Shown piece by piece: positions 24,501 through 35,793 of a stretch of 64,000 nt of DNA. Location of the stretch: the NCBI GenBank assembly GCA_029844215.1, contig CM056733.1:14505501-14569500 (forward strand), written 5' to 3'. The position numbers and the translations under genes are program-made. This DNA is from Przewalskia tangutica (Eukaryota; Streptophyta; Magnoliopsida; Solanales; Solanaceae). The notes below the pieces were generated by a model. It was given only the letters and a program-made list of their open reading frames with translations. It made no database searches and was not told where the DNA came from. How positions within the stretch are numbered: position 1 is the first letter of the stretch; each line of letters begins with the position of its first letter.

Positions 24501-25098
24501 TTCGGCGTGGGCGAGGTGCGATTAGTTGGCCCGCACTTGGTTCAAGTGGTATGGATAAGGTAAAGCTTATCCGGGAGACCATAGCGGCTCGAGTCGGCAG
24601 GTCATACGCGGATAATCGGCGTCGGCATTTGGAGTTTCGTGCAGCGATTGGGTCTTCTTGAAGGTGTCACCCATGAAGGGTATGATGAGATTCGGTAAGA
24701 AGGGGAAACTCAGCCCAAGGTACATTGGGCCCTACCAGATCGTCCGTCGAGTAGGCAAGGTTGCATATGAGTTGGATCTGCCATCAGAGTTAGAGACGGT
24801 GCATCCGGTCTTCCATGTTTCTATGTTGCGGAAGTGTATCGGAGATCCAGCGAGAGTTTTCCCTGCTAGTGAGGTCCAGGTGACAGAGGGGTTATCGTAT
24901 GAGGAGATTCCCATAGCGATACTCGATCGCCAGGTCAGGCGACTTCGGACCAAGGATGTGGCTTCCGTCAAAGTCTTGTGGAGAAATGATAACCGGGAGG
25001 AGATGACTTGGGAAGCGGATGAGGACATGTTGAGGAAGTACCCTCACTTATTCCCTACACCTTCAGGTAATTCTTTTCCCTTACTTGTCAAGTTTTAA
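21533..25098 (+). pseudogene. Gypsy-1 pol: protease, RT, RNase H, integrase, chromodomain (broken)
   Basis: The polyprotein copies and integrates the element. Order: protease at 21533-22177 (ALIDPGSTLSYV), RT at about 22211-23225 (FIDDILVYS near 22754), RNase H at 23225-23454 (YTDHKSLQY), integrase at 23438-24484 (HHCC zinc-binding N-terminus with CPNCQQVK, MDFVTGLPRT, SDRGAQF) and a chromodomain at 24658-25098 (RRLRTKDVASVKVLWRN, then EEMTWEAD). Breaks: TGA near 22175, frame change near 23225, another near 24110, and a degraded stretch at 24300-24650 where the integrase C-terminus should be. The chromodomain end of a Del/Tekay-type integrase steers insertion towards chromatin marks. Confidence 0.9.
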
Positions 25099-25232
25099 TT
25101 GAAGCATTTTTTTTGTGTAAATGCTTTTATGTGGCCATGTGTGGCATTATTGGTATGTCGGGGTTGTGAAAGGAAACTATGTCGCTAATTATAAGTTGAC
25201 TCCGAAAAGAACATTCGGGGACGAATGTTTCT

Positions 25233-25245
25233 AAGGGGGGAAGAA
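25233..25245 (+). other. Gypsy-1 polypurine tract
   Basis: AAGGGGGGAAGAA directly precedes the 3' LTR TGTTAC, the expected plus-strand primer site. Gypsy-2 has AAGGAGGGGAGAA at 35781-35793. Confidence 0.85.
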
Positions 25246-28180
25246 TGTTACACCCCGTATTTACAGGACATGTTTTAAGAACGTACGTAAGAACTCACAA
25301 GTGTTAAGATTTGAGACTTGTAAAAATTTATTGGAATTATGAAATTGTCGGAAAACGAATTATTATGACGAATGGGAGGGCGATACGTGTCACCCCCCTT
25401 AATGATGCCTTGGACGAAATAGGCATGGCCAAGATGGTCATTGACCATAGTCTTGGATGACTAAGTCTTGCAAGTAGTAGCTTGAGATTCTTGACTAAGT
25501 CAAAGGACCCACAAGGCTTGATATTTGATAAGAGCTTATCCAAACCACCCATTTGGTTGCATCTTGACCCTCCATTACACTATATAATACTACTAGTAGC
25601 AAGACTAAGCCTAACACTTAGAAAAAATTTCAAGAAAATTTAAAGAAGAGCAAGAGTGCTCTCGGGTTCACTCTTGGAAAAAAAAGAAAAAAATTTGTTC
25701 CTTGATCATTAAGCTCCCCACTTTAAACCAAGGTTCTTGAGTGTATTGTAAGCATATCTCAATAGAAAAATCTCGGAAAAAGATAGTTTTCGGGTTAGTC
25801 GCAAAGCTAAAACCTAGTTATCTTTCTAGGTTTTGTTTGAGAGTTTGAAGGAAATTTGTTGGTGTTGTTCTAAGGGTCTCAAGTAGCGGATTGAAGCATC
25901 TTGAAGAGGCTCTAAGTTGCTAAGGAGCGACTTCGGATTTGGAGTTGGATTAAGATTCGTTGAGGTATAATCTTGTCCCTTAAAAGTGTTACAAGATTAT
26001 TTATATTGTTGTTAGCTTTACTTGTTGCTAGCATGAAGTATGTGTTGAAGTTTATAAGTGTTATGGATTGCTTGTAGCCTTAGAATCCGAAATGTCATGT
26101 AAGCCATGTGAAGTTGGATTACAAATTGGTCGTTTATTAGAATCGTCGCATGTTAATTACTTGGAGATTATAGTAGTTATAATCGATTGCGACTTGATAT
26201 CATGTTAGGCTAATAACTTGGATTGAAATGGAAATTGGATAAGAATTGATGTTGTAGTACTTCAAGTTAGCCGAATTGGCCTAGTAAGTTGTAATAATTT
26301 GATATCTATTGTGGGGCGGAATTTTACACGTCTAGTAGGCGTGTAATCCCCTATTGTTGATTGCATTGTTTGGGCCTTAAATGTGGCGTGTTTGGTTATT
26401 GTATTCGGCCTTGAAAAAGGTGGCAAAGTAAGTAGAAACAAAGGAGGTGCTGTCCGATTTTCCGTAGAATTTAGTGACCTTACACTTGTAATATTCTACG
26501 TTTGAAGTAAGACGTTAATAGACGTATTGTGGATATTATAGGTTGACATACTACGGGCGGGATATTGTACTTGGCAAGTGGTTGACCCGAAGAGGTATGT
26601 AGAACTTCTCCTATCTTTTGAGCATGACTAGTTGTACGTATATAGTACGGTAGACATACAAGACCTTGATATCCTTTACTAGTTTTATGAATAGCCAAGT
26701 CGGGTGAGTTAGGAGATTAACTCACTTCTTTGAAATTATTAAGGATGTCTAATGTTTTATTAAAGTTAAGGGACTTGAAGAGTTTTAAAGTATGTGATAC
26801 TTGTTCCGTTTTAAACGTATAAGTCCCTTGGATAGGAAATTGTATTTGGCTAAGGTGTAAAGTGAATATAACGACTTTATGGGAAGTTGGTTATATTTGC
26901 TTTATGGAAAGATAAATGACTTGATTTTAATGAAAAGGCAATATGATTTTAAGGCATCAATTGCCTAAGGTTTTATAATAAAAGGAGTCACTTGATTTAG
27001 AGACCTAACTTTATTTCTAAAGGTATTGTGACTTGCCTTGAAATGTAATTTGGACTTGATACTATGGTTAATAGTATCTCTAAAGTTTTATACTAAAAAG
27101 AGTCATTTGTTTTAAAGAGTGGAAGTATGTAGTACTTTGGGTTAAATTCCCGGATCTTTATAAAAGACATGTTAGTGCCTTAAGTAAACTAAAATGAGAG
27201 TGTATGTGAACAAGAATAATAAGAAGTTAGAGGATTCTTAACTTGCTTATATATTGTATGATAGCCGGTTTTGTGCTGGTGGTATATTATTCACTACAGG
27301 GTCATTCCCCGGGTTTGTGGCATTTGCATATTCCGTGGATTTGCTACCCACGATGCGAGGAATACCTCATGCGAGTCCGTAAGGGCTTATGCGGGTGAAA
27401 TAGTCCCATGCGGGCGGGTCCAGCCTATGCGAGGAATACCTCATGCGAGTCCGTAAGGGCTTATGCGGGTGAAATAGTCCCATGCGAGGAATACCTCATG
27501 CGGGTCCACGCGACCTATGCGGGTGGAATAGTCCCAGGAGTAGGGTTGCTTAATGATACTGCGGGCGGGTGGCCCTGCTTTGATCGTGAGCTTCCTATTG
27601 TATATTGTAAGTATACTACTATTTACTCTCATTGTTAGTAAGGCACAGTGTACTGTAATTTGATTATCATACATGTCTCCGGCTTTGTTTTAAACTATGA
27701 TGTAATTACAGTATTTTTCCAGTTTTACATACTTAGTACATATTGTGTACTGACCCCCGTCCTCGGGGGCTGCGTTCATGCCGCAGGAAAGGGTAAGCAG
27801 GTGGTGGATCCTCATTCTTAGGATCACTTATCAGACGTCAGAAGCTCCATTTCTCCGGAGGCTTGTCTCTTTTGGTACAGTCTTTCCCTGATGTTGTAGA
27901 TTTATGTACATTCAGGGGTATGGCGGGGCCCTGTCCCGCCACAGTTGTTATTCCTAGAGGTCTGTATTCACCTATGTGGTTGGGCTGTAAGAAATGAGTT
28001 GTACAGTTGTACTTTTGATTATGTTTATATTATGGAAGGCGACCTTATCGGCTAGCCTGTGATGTTTATTGTTTACATATGTGTTTATGTTGTGTATGTT
28101 CTGCTGCTATTCTCTGATGTATACCTGAACGGGGTGCCCAAGTAGGGCACCAGTCGCGGCCCCGGGGTAGGGTCGTGACA
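25246..28180 (+). repeat. Gypsy-1 3' LTR (2.9 kb)
   Basis: This uninterrupted LTR begins TGTTACACCCCG and ends GGTCGTGACA. It has a TATATAAT box at 25581-25588, a conserved hairpin sequence at 26313-26351 and the GC-rich repeat block at 27353-27540. It serves as the intact reference for the interrupted 5' LTR. Confidence 0.93.
26313..26351 (+). promoter_or_regulatory. Conserved LTR hairpin sequence
   Basis: GGGGCGGAAT then TTTACACG, a 9-base spacer, CGTGTAA and TCCCC. The 7-bp stem TTACACG/CGTGTAA is perfect, and outer G and C runs could extend it. It recurs at 10319-10357, 15333-15373 (solo C), 13878-13917 (reversed, solo B) and 62907-62945 (LTR D). Its role is unknown. Confidence 0.6.
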
Positions 28181-28185
28181 ATTTT

Positions 28186-28478
28186 GATTCGGGGGTAAAG
28201 TATTGTTTGTTGCTTCAACGGGTGAAGTTTCATGTTGTTATCTAGATTCATTTGTGGGAAAGTCATTAGAAGGTGTCACATGAGGTGTAGACAGAGGGAA
28301 ATAGTTAGAAGGAAAAGAACTTGGGCCCGCATTTGGAGAGAGGATGCGCGTGCCATTTGGAAGGGTAGGGAAGTTATCATGAATTCCAGGAGGTATTGAT
28401 GGTAGGGAGGATAGTAGGGGTGTGTCATTATGGATGTCAGGGAGCATTGAAGAGGTATTGGATGAGAGATGAGGGTTG
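28186..28478 (-). pseudogene. LINE ORF1, second segment
   Basis: This low-complexity Pro/Ser/Thr/Asn-rich piece of LINE ORF1 lies between gypsy-1 and gypsy-2. Its frame runs in from 38217 and out to 9250. It has one in-frame TAA at 28240-28238. No domain is recognisable; this is the variable linker ahead of the DUF4283 core. Confidence 0.85.
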
Positions 28479-30892
28479 TGTTATACCCCGTATTTCCAGA
28501 GTATGTACGTAAAGGAATACGTACAAAAAGTTTGGTCTTAAAGTTAGGCCTTGGACGATTTTTTAGGCACAACTCTCTAAGCGAGCTTTCAGCGAAAGCG
28601 TTTCCACGACTTTCGTAGGATAAATTCCTATGTCATTTCTAATTTTTGCGGATTTTTAGAGACGTAACACTTTGGACCAATGAGAGGCGACACTTCCCAC
28701 CCTCTCATTGGTGGACTTGTCACGCAATAGGGTAGATTGGATGACAATCCTTGTCATAAAGTTGGATAGATATTTTGTGTGCAAGTTGGCTAGGTACACT
28801 TGCCCTAATCTTGACCTTACACTTGCCTAGCACTTGGCTAAATCTTGGCCATTGGTTGGCCATGTCTTGACCTATAAATACCCCTCTTGAGATGAAGAGT
28901 TCTTCATCCACTAAAGCTTTCAAGTCTTGAAAAATCCTCCCTCTCCTTGTGAGCAATTCGTCAAACACCCTCCCCTTTGAGTGAAGTCTTGGCCGAGGCT
29001 ACCCCACCCCCTAGCCTAGCCGAAACCTACCCCCCCTCCCGTGGTAGAAAAGTTGCCTTCTTGTATTGTTATAATGCCCAAAATACCCTAGCCCAAATAC
29101 CTTAGTACTTAGTAGAAGTTGTGAAGAACTTCTAAGGTTTCCTTGGAGCATACAACTTAGGAGCAAAACCTTGCTCAGGCGCGACTTTTTCTAGGATATT
29201 ATTGGGCTTACCGAGGTAACTAATCCTAACCCTCTTTTGAATTAGAATATATATACTGTTGTAGTATAAGAATAAGTATAAATACTTAGAAGGTTGTTAA
29301 GGAATAGAATTGAATAGAAACACCTTAGAAGGGTATAAAGAAGAATATACTGTTGTATTTACATAGGACTGTTTTCACAGTAGACTTATATAGCTCACCG
29401 GGTAGGGTTGTGCTGCCTGACTTTCCGTAGAATTGAGGACCCTCTGTTTAGAATGACCTACAGAATAGTCTAGACTTTGATAGATATCTGTGACTATTAT
29501 AGGCTGATTCTCTGCGCGCGACATACTCGACTTGGCAGGTGGATTTCGCCGAGAAGGTATGTGATTCTTCCTAAAGCATGATATTTTACAATATGTATAT
29601 AGTACGGTAGACGTACATGTGTTAACTGAATAATACTTACGGCAATGCCTCACGGCTTAAGCATGAATAATACGTACGTCAATGCCTCACGGCTTAAGCC
29701 TGAATAATAAAGAATCAAAACGTTTCAAAGGGACTACGAACCATTTATTAAATGTAAGAGAACTAATTGGTTTTTGAAACAGAAGCTTAAGAGTTATACT
29801 AGCTTTATGGGAAGTAAGTATAACCACTTAAGATTGATAAAAGAAACAAGTTTGCCTATGTGTTATAACAGACTTATATTGTGAAAAGAATAATAAGATG
29901 GTTTGATAAGTAGACATGATATGATGCTATGTGTGTTAGTATCTTGTAACGTTTGTATAGGTGAGTATCCTTGTTGTGCTTATGTTACTTAAAGATAAGT
30001 TGTTAAGTTAGTATACTATCACTCACCTCTTGAGATGATACCGGGGTTAGGCGCCTCCGTCGGGGTAGACTCGGTGATGCAGGACCATGATTCGAGAATA
30101 CCTACGCGGGTCCGGGGGCCTATGCGAGCTACGAGTTCGTGTTAGTATGCGGGGTTATGCCTCATGCGTGCGTGGCCCATGCGGACGAGTCGGGGCGATG
30201 CCGAGGTAGCTACCCTCGATGCGGGGTTACACCTCATGCGGGCCCATGTGAGTGGCCTATGCGGACTCCGGGAGTCCAGGATTAGGCTTGCAGAATGATG
30301 ATATGGGCGAGTGGCCCTGTTTCGATCATTCGCAGCCTAGACAAAACCTATTACAGTTACCTATTGTTGATCTTGTTTATGATGTGACACTACGTGCGGT
30401 TTCCTTGGTTGTTTCATACATATTTGTAAACTGGTTTTAAAAATGATATGTTTTCATTTAAGTACTTTACAGTTTCGCATACTTAGTACTGTTATCGACC
30501 TCCTGGGCTGCGTTCATGCCGCAGGTAAGCAAGCGGCAGTGCTAGATCCGCATCCTTAGGATCTCTACGTTGGTGTCGGGAGCTCCATCTCTTCCGAGGC
30601 TCTACTTTTGGTATGATCTCCACTGTTGTAGATAGTTTTTATGCGATCGAGGTATGGCGGGCCCTGTCCGCCATAGTTGTATATTTCCTTAGAGTGCAGT
30701 AGTCATGTTATGCGATTGTCGGATGTAATCGCTAAAACATGATTATATATATATCTTGAAAGGCGATGTTTTCTCAAAATCATGTCTTGTTTTATAAACT
30801 ATTTTATGTCTTGCTTTATGTTTCCAGATTACTCGATATATGACTACTTGGGTGCCGGTAAGGCACGATCACGCCCCGAATGGGTCGTGACA
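28479..30892 (+). repeat. Gypsy-2 5' LTR
   Basis: It begins TGTTATACCCCGTATTTCC and ends GGTCGTGACA. TATAAATA is at 28873-28880. A roughly 38-bp duplication containing CAATGCCTCACGGCTTAAGC is at about 29630-29705, and the GC-rich repeat block is at 30050-30290. Confidence 0.93.
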
Positions 30893-30896
30893 AAAG

Positions 30897-30907
30897 TGGT
30901 ATCGAGC
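30897..30907 (+). promoter_or_regulatory. Gypsy-2 primer-binding site
   Basis: TGGTATCGAGC follows the LTR after AAAG, exactly as in gypsy-1. It is an initiator Met-tRNA type site lacking one A relative to TGGTATCAGAGC. Confidence 0.75.
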
Positions 30908-31096
30908 GATTAATCCTCGGAAAGTGTCTACTGACCGTATCTAGTAGAGTCTTGATTATCGGTGTGTTGTGCACCACACCAATAATCGGAGGCTATAGGA
31001 TATTTAGGATTGGTTTCCGCTCTTCTCATTCCGAGATCGTGCTTTAGAGTCGTGTTATAGGTTGGACCTCTAACGTATTCCTTTCCCTGTACGCTT

Positions 31097-32340
31097 ATGC
31101 CTCACGTAAGGCAACCCGCCCGTGGCAAGGCAAAGCGGCGGAGGCGCTAGCGAGACACCCAGTCACGAGGTTCGTGCCCGGCCTATACCGAGACGGCGAG
31201 TTCTATGACGCCGCCCGGCCAAAGAGACCACAGCACCCACTCTCGTCCCCGGCACAGGCGGAGAGTTAGGGTACAAGGAGATGGCCCGACTTTTGGCTAA
31301 AGTTGTGGCCCGATCTGAGAGAGGCTGGATCGCAGCGATTCAGTTCAGCTCGATGCGGCCGCACCGTTGTTCACCCGGCGAGAGAGTTTGAGGCTACGAG
31401 ACTTCTTGAGTAGCCGCCGGAGTTTTATGGGTCGAGGCCGAGGATGATCCGCGGAGTTCATCCGTCGCCTTGAGGATTTTGAGAGTGATCGGGCGTCGGA
31501 GACCGAGTCCGTGATCTTTGGTTCACATAGGCCGCGTGATACCGCAATCGATTGGTTTGATTCATGGGAGCTATCCGGGAGAGCACGCGTCCCACTACTG
31601 GGATGAGTTCTCGAGGCTTTCCTCACTCACTTCTTGCCTCGCAGATGAGGAGGCGCGGTGATAGATTTTACTCGAGGCGAGAAGGGCCGCCGTCGAGTAC
31701 AATGTCGAGTTTGATTCATTGGCTCGATATGTCCCAGATTGGTAGCAGATATGGAGGATAGGGTGCACCGCTATGTCACCGGTCTAGACGACTATATGGC
31801 GAGTCGTATGCGGGGTTTCTCTCGGCCGGGTATGGACATTACCGCACGCAGCTCACGCCCTTGGATGCGAGCGCAGAGGTCGACGAGTGGGCGACGGCGA
31901 GAAGAAGGCCGGGGCGGGAGGGTCTTCGGTGGTTATCGTGGTGGCGGCCTCAGCAGTCTAGATTCGCACCACAGCCAGCCCAGAGCACTCTTGCACCGTC
32001 CTCGCCGACGCCCGCGATTTTGAGGCGGACTGAGGCCCGTGGCTTGACGTCGAGTAGCGAGTGCCGGCGTCGGGACCACCCGGTGTGGCCGATGCGGTAG
32101 ATCCCATTACGGGAAGTGTGGTACTACTTTTGGATCTTGTTACGATTGTAGCGGCAGGTCACTTTTGCGGATGTCCGGCCCGGGCGGCGGTGGTAGGCTC
32201 ACCCGTGTTACATTGCGCGCTTCATCTCCTACGATTACTCGCCCGGAGGCGCGGGGTGCTCGTGGGTCGGCCAGGTCGCGGCGGTCGTGGCTCGTGTCCC
32301 GGTCTAGCGGTCCTCGAGAACGCATTTATGCTGTCCGGTA
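31097..32340 (+). pseudogene. Gypsy-2 gag (heavily frameshifted)
   Basis: ATG at 31097 starts a reading similar in composition to gypsy-1 gag, but frame changes occur every 50-150 bp. Recognisable pieces correspond to the gypsy-1 gag core (DRVHRYVTGL near 31755) and the Arg/Gly-rich region around 31900-32300. The zinc knuckle is not readable in any single frame. The missing bases usually fall within CAG or CTG triplets relative to gypsy-1. Confidence 0.7.
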
Positions 32341-35300
32341 AGCGGGATCGTGAGGCCTCACCGATGTCGCCACAGTACCTTATCGGTTACGGGTTTGATG
32401 TGTATGCTTTGATAGATCCGGTTCTACTCATCCTATATATCTCCCTTGTTGCTAGTAGGATAGGGATAGAGCACGAGTCCATAGACCCTTTCGAGGTAGC
32501 TACGCCGATGGTGATTCGGTGGTAGCTCGGCGGGTATTTAGAGCTTGTCTGTGATCATTCTGATCGCCGGACCTGCCGACTTGATAGAGTTGGAGATGAT
32601 TGACTTGACGTGATTATGGGGATGGATTGGCTAGCTTCTTGCTATGCCAATGTAGACCGCAGAGAGAAAGTAATGCAGTTCCGATTTCGAGGAGCCGGTT
32701 GTTGAGTGGGAGGAGCACAGTACGCCGAGGTAGGTTTATTTCCTACCTCAAGGCTAGGAAGATGGTGCGGAAGGGTATATCTACCATCTCGTTCGGGTGT
32801 TTGATCAAGGCTGCGGTGCGATTTTCCGTCGATTCCGGATGGTCACGAGTTCCCGGGCGTGTTTCGGATGACCTCCGGGTATCCTCCCGAGAGGAGATCG
32901 AGTTTTGTATAGATGTGTTGCGGATACTCGGCCTATTTCCATTCCGCCATACGAATGGCACTGCCGAGTTGAGAAGTGAAGGATCGGCAGGGATTTGCTA
33001 GAGAAGGGCTTCATTAGGCCCGTGTTTCTCCCCGAAGCGCCGGTATTGTTCGTGAAGAAGAAGGGCGGGGCCAGCTGCGCATGTGTGTTGATTACGACGG
33101 TGAACAAGGTGACCATTAAGAACAGATACCCCTCCCGTGATTGATGATTTGTTCGACCGATTGCGAGTGCGAGATGTTTCTCAAGATTGATCTGCGATCG
33201 GGCTATCATCAGTGCGAGTCGAGAGAGGTGGATGTCCCAGGATCGCATTCGGACCGTGCGGGCATTATGAGTTCGTGGTCATGTCTTTTGGGTTGACCAA
33301 TGCTCCGCGGTATTCATGGATTTGATGAACCGAGTGTTCAAACCATTTTTGACACGTTTGTGATAGTGTTCATTGATGATATCTTGGTTTATTCTCGCTC
33401 GAGCGGGAGCATGCGAGCATTTGAGGCTGTCTTGTGATTCTCCAGACCAGCGATTATCGCCAAGTTTTCCAAATGTGAGTTTTGGTTGACTTGATGGCGT
33501 TTCTTGGGCATATTATGGTGATGGCATTCGAGTTGTCTGGCCAAGATCGGCGATCGAGACTTGGCCTGACCTACTACTCCGGCAGAGGTTCGCGATTTTA
33601 CGGGCCTTGCAGGTATTATCGGCGGTTCGTGGAGAAGTTTGCTTCTATCTACGCACCATTGACTAGGTGACTCGTAAGCGGCCAAGTTTCAGATGGATGA
33701 TGCTTGTGGCGGGGTTTCCGATTCTTGAAAGAGAGACGACCGCCCCGTTCTTACTCTTCGGAGGTCGGATGGTTATGTTGTGTATTGTGATCGTCGGGCA
33801 TCGGGTTGGGATGTGTGTTGATGCAGCATGGCGGGGTTATAGCATATGCATCCGGCGATTGAAGAAACACGAGGAACTACCCCCATGATTTGGAGTTGGC
33901 AGCCGTGATTCACGCTTTGAAGATCTGGAGGCACTATTTGTATGGGGTTCACGTGGATATTTTTACAGACCACAAGAGCCTCCAGTATATCTTCAGCCAG
34001 AGGGAGCTGAACTTACGACAGAGACGGTGGTTGGAGTTGCTTAAGGATTACGATGTTGATATCCTGTACCACCCGGGGAAGGCCAATGTTGTGGCAGATG
34101 CTCTTAGTCGTAGGTCGATGGGGAGCCTATCAGATGTGCAGCTAGAGAGGAGGGACATGGTTCGTGATTTGCACCAGTTAGCAAGCCTTGGTGTCCGTTT
34201 GATTGATTCTGATAGCAATGGGGTTAGAGTTCGTGAGGTTGCCGAGTCTTCCATCGTTGAGGAGGTGAAGAGGCAACAGTTCGAGGATCCAGCTTTGATT
34301 CGATATCGTGATCTGACTCTTGGGAGGGCAAGGGTCCTTTTGTGGTAGCACTTGATGGGGTGCTAAGGTTTGAGCGAGTTGTGTGTTCGGATGTTTGAGG
34401 ACTTCTGGCGAGTTCTTGGGGAAGCACACAGCGCGCGTTACTCTATCCATCCGGGGTCGACCAAGATGTACCACGACCTTAGATCTGTGTATTGGTGGGA
34501 TGGCTTGAAGAGGGACGTTGCAGAGTTCGTAGCTCAGTGCCCGTGTTGTCAGCAGGTAAAGGTAGAGCACCAGAGACCTGGTGGTTTGTTCTGACGATAG
34601 AGATCCCGACCGGGAAGTGGGAGGTAATCAACAGGGACTTCATCACAGGAGTACCTCGCACTCGGAGAGACATGATTCTATATGGGTTATCGTCGACGGT
34701 GTGAAATCAGCCCACTTTCTTCCCGTCAGACGACTTTTTCGGTGAGGATTATGCCGACTTTACATCAGAGATCGTCGATCGCATGGAGTCCCTACTTCGA
34801 TCATATCGCACAGAGGCCCGGTTTCGCCAACTGGAGGTCCTTCCGAGGGTTTAGGGGCCGGTGAGCTGAGTCGCATTTCATCCACGCAGCAGACGGACAG
34901 CGAGCGCACTATCCGCACTCGAGGATATCTTTGCGAGCCCGTGTTATTGACCGATGGTAGTTGGGAGGATCATTTGCCTCTAGTTGAGTTCGCGTATAAT
35001 AATAGCTACCACTCCGGTATTCGGATGGCGCCTTATGAGGCCTTGTATGGGAGGAAGTGCGGTCGCCTATAGGTTGGTTCGAGGTGGGCGAGTGCGGCTA
35101 GTGGGACCAGATTTGGTGCAGCAGCGATGGATAAGGTGAAGCTTATGCGAGCGGCTATTGACAATTCGAGTCGCGAAGTCGTATGCAGATCATCGTCGTC
35201 GACATCCGAGTTTGCGATTGATGATTGGGTTTTCTGAAGGTGTCACCACGGCGGTGTGATGAGATTCGGAAGAAGAAACTCGGCCCAAGGTACATTGGGC

Positions 35301-35655
35301 GTTTGATTGTCGCAGGGTAGGCAAGGTTGCCTATGAGTTGGGTCTGCCGTCCGATCTGGAGGCAGTGCATCCAGTGTTTCACGTTTCTATGCTGAGGAGA
35401 TGTATCGGGGATCCATCTAGGGTACATCCGATTGACGATGTCCAGGTGACCGAGGGGTTATCGTATGAGGAGATTCCCATAGCGATAATCGATCGTCAGG
35501 TTAGGCGTCTGCGGACGAAGGACGTGGCTTCCGTCAAAGTCTTGTGGCGGAACGAGCTCAGGGAGGAGATGACGTGGGAAGCCGAGGAGGACATGAGGCA
35601 GAAGTATCCTCACCTGTTCCCCACCCCTCCAGGTAATTCACTTTCCTACTTGTAA
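32341..35655 (+). pseudogene. Gypsy-2 pol (heavily frameshifted; chromodomain intact)
   Basis: Pieces align in order with gypsy-1 pol: protease at 32390-32525 (ALIDP, with the following GST lost), RT at about 33000-33680, RNase H at 33890-34050 (FTDHKSLQY), integrase zinc-binding region at 34420-34590 (HSARYSIHPGSTKMYHDLR, then CPCCQQVK) and chromodomain at 35338-35655 (RRLRTKDVASVKVLWRNE). The RNase H to integrase start (33890-34348) and the chromodomain are open over more than 100 codons, whereas the RT has frame changes throughout. The unevenness is odd for simple neutral decay. Confidence 0.85.
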
Positions 35656-35780
35656 ATCTTCATTATCGTTTATGCCTAAGTGTTGTTTATGGCCGTGTGT
35701 GGCTTTTTGCAAACTGTTTAAGTTTTGAAGAACCTTAGCGTTATCTGTCTTGGGAAGGAACATTCGGGACGAATGTTTCT

Positions 35781-35793
35781 AAGGAGGGGAGAA
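35781..35793 (+). other. Gypsy-2 polypurine tract
   Basis: AAGGAGGGGAGAA lies immediately upstream of the 3' LTR TGTTAT. Confidence 0.85.

Larger units (their letters stand above)
9251..28180 (+). mobile_element. Gypsy-1: Ty3/gypsy chromovirus (Del/Tekay-like), with nested solo LTRs
   Basis: Without its 8-kb internal insertion the element is about 10.9 kb. It has two LTRs of about 2.9 kb (9251-20177 including the insertion; 25246-28180), a primer-binding site, gag, pol and a polypurine tract. Both LTRs begin TGTTACACCCCGTATTTACA and end in GTGACA. The flanks are GTTTT at 9246-9250 and ATTTT at 28181-28185, a TSD with one mismatch; the LINE ORF1 frame continues cleanly across the site. A C-terminal chromodomain and long LTRs point to the Del/Tekay lineage. 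The LTRs look nearly identical over their first 2.2 kb, which suggests a fairly recent insertion. The coding region is broken. Confidence 0.93.

Noticed and set aside
28066..28266. Minus-strand frame across the gypsy-1 3' end
   Set aside because: It joins LTR and LINE DNA by chance; only the LINE part from 28186 is real coding sequence.
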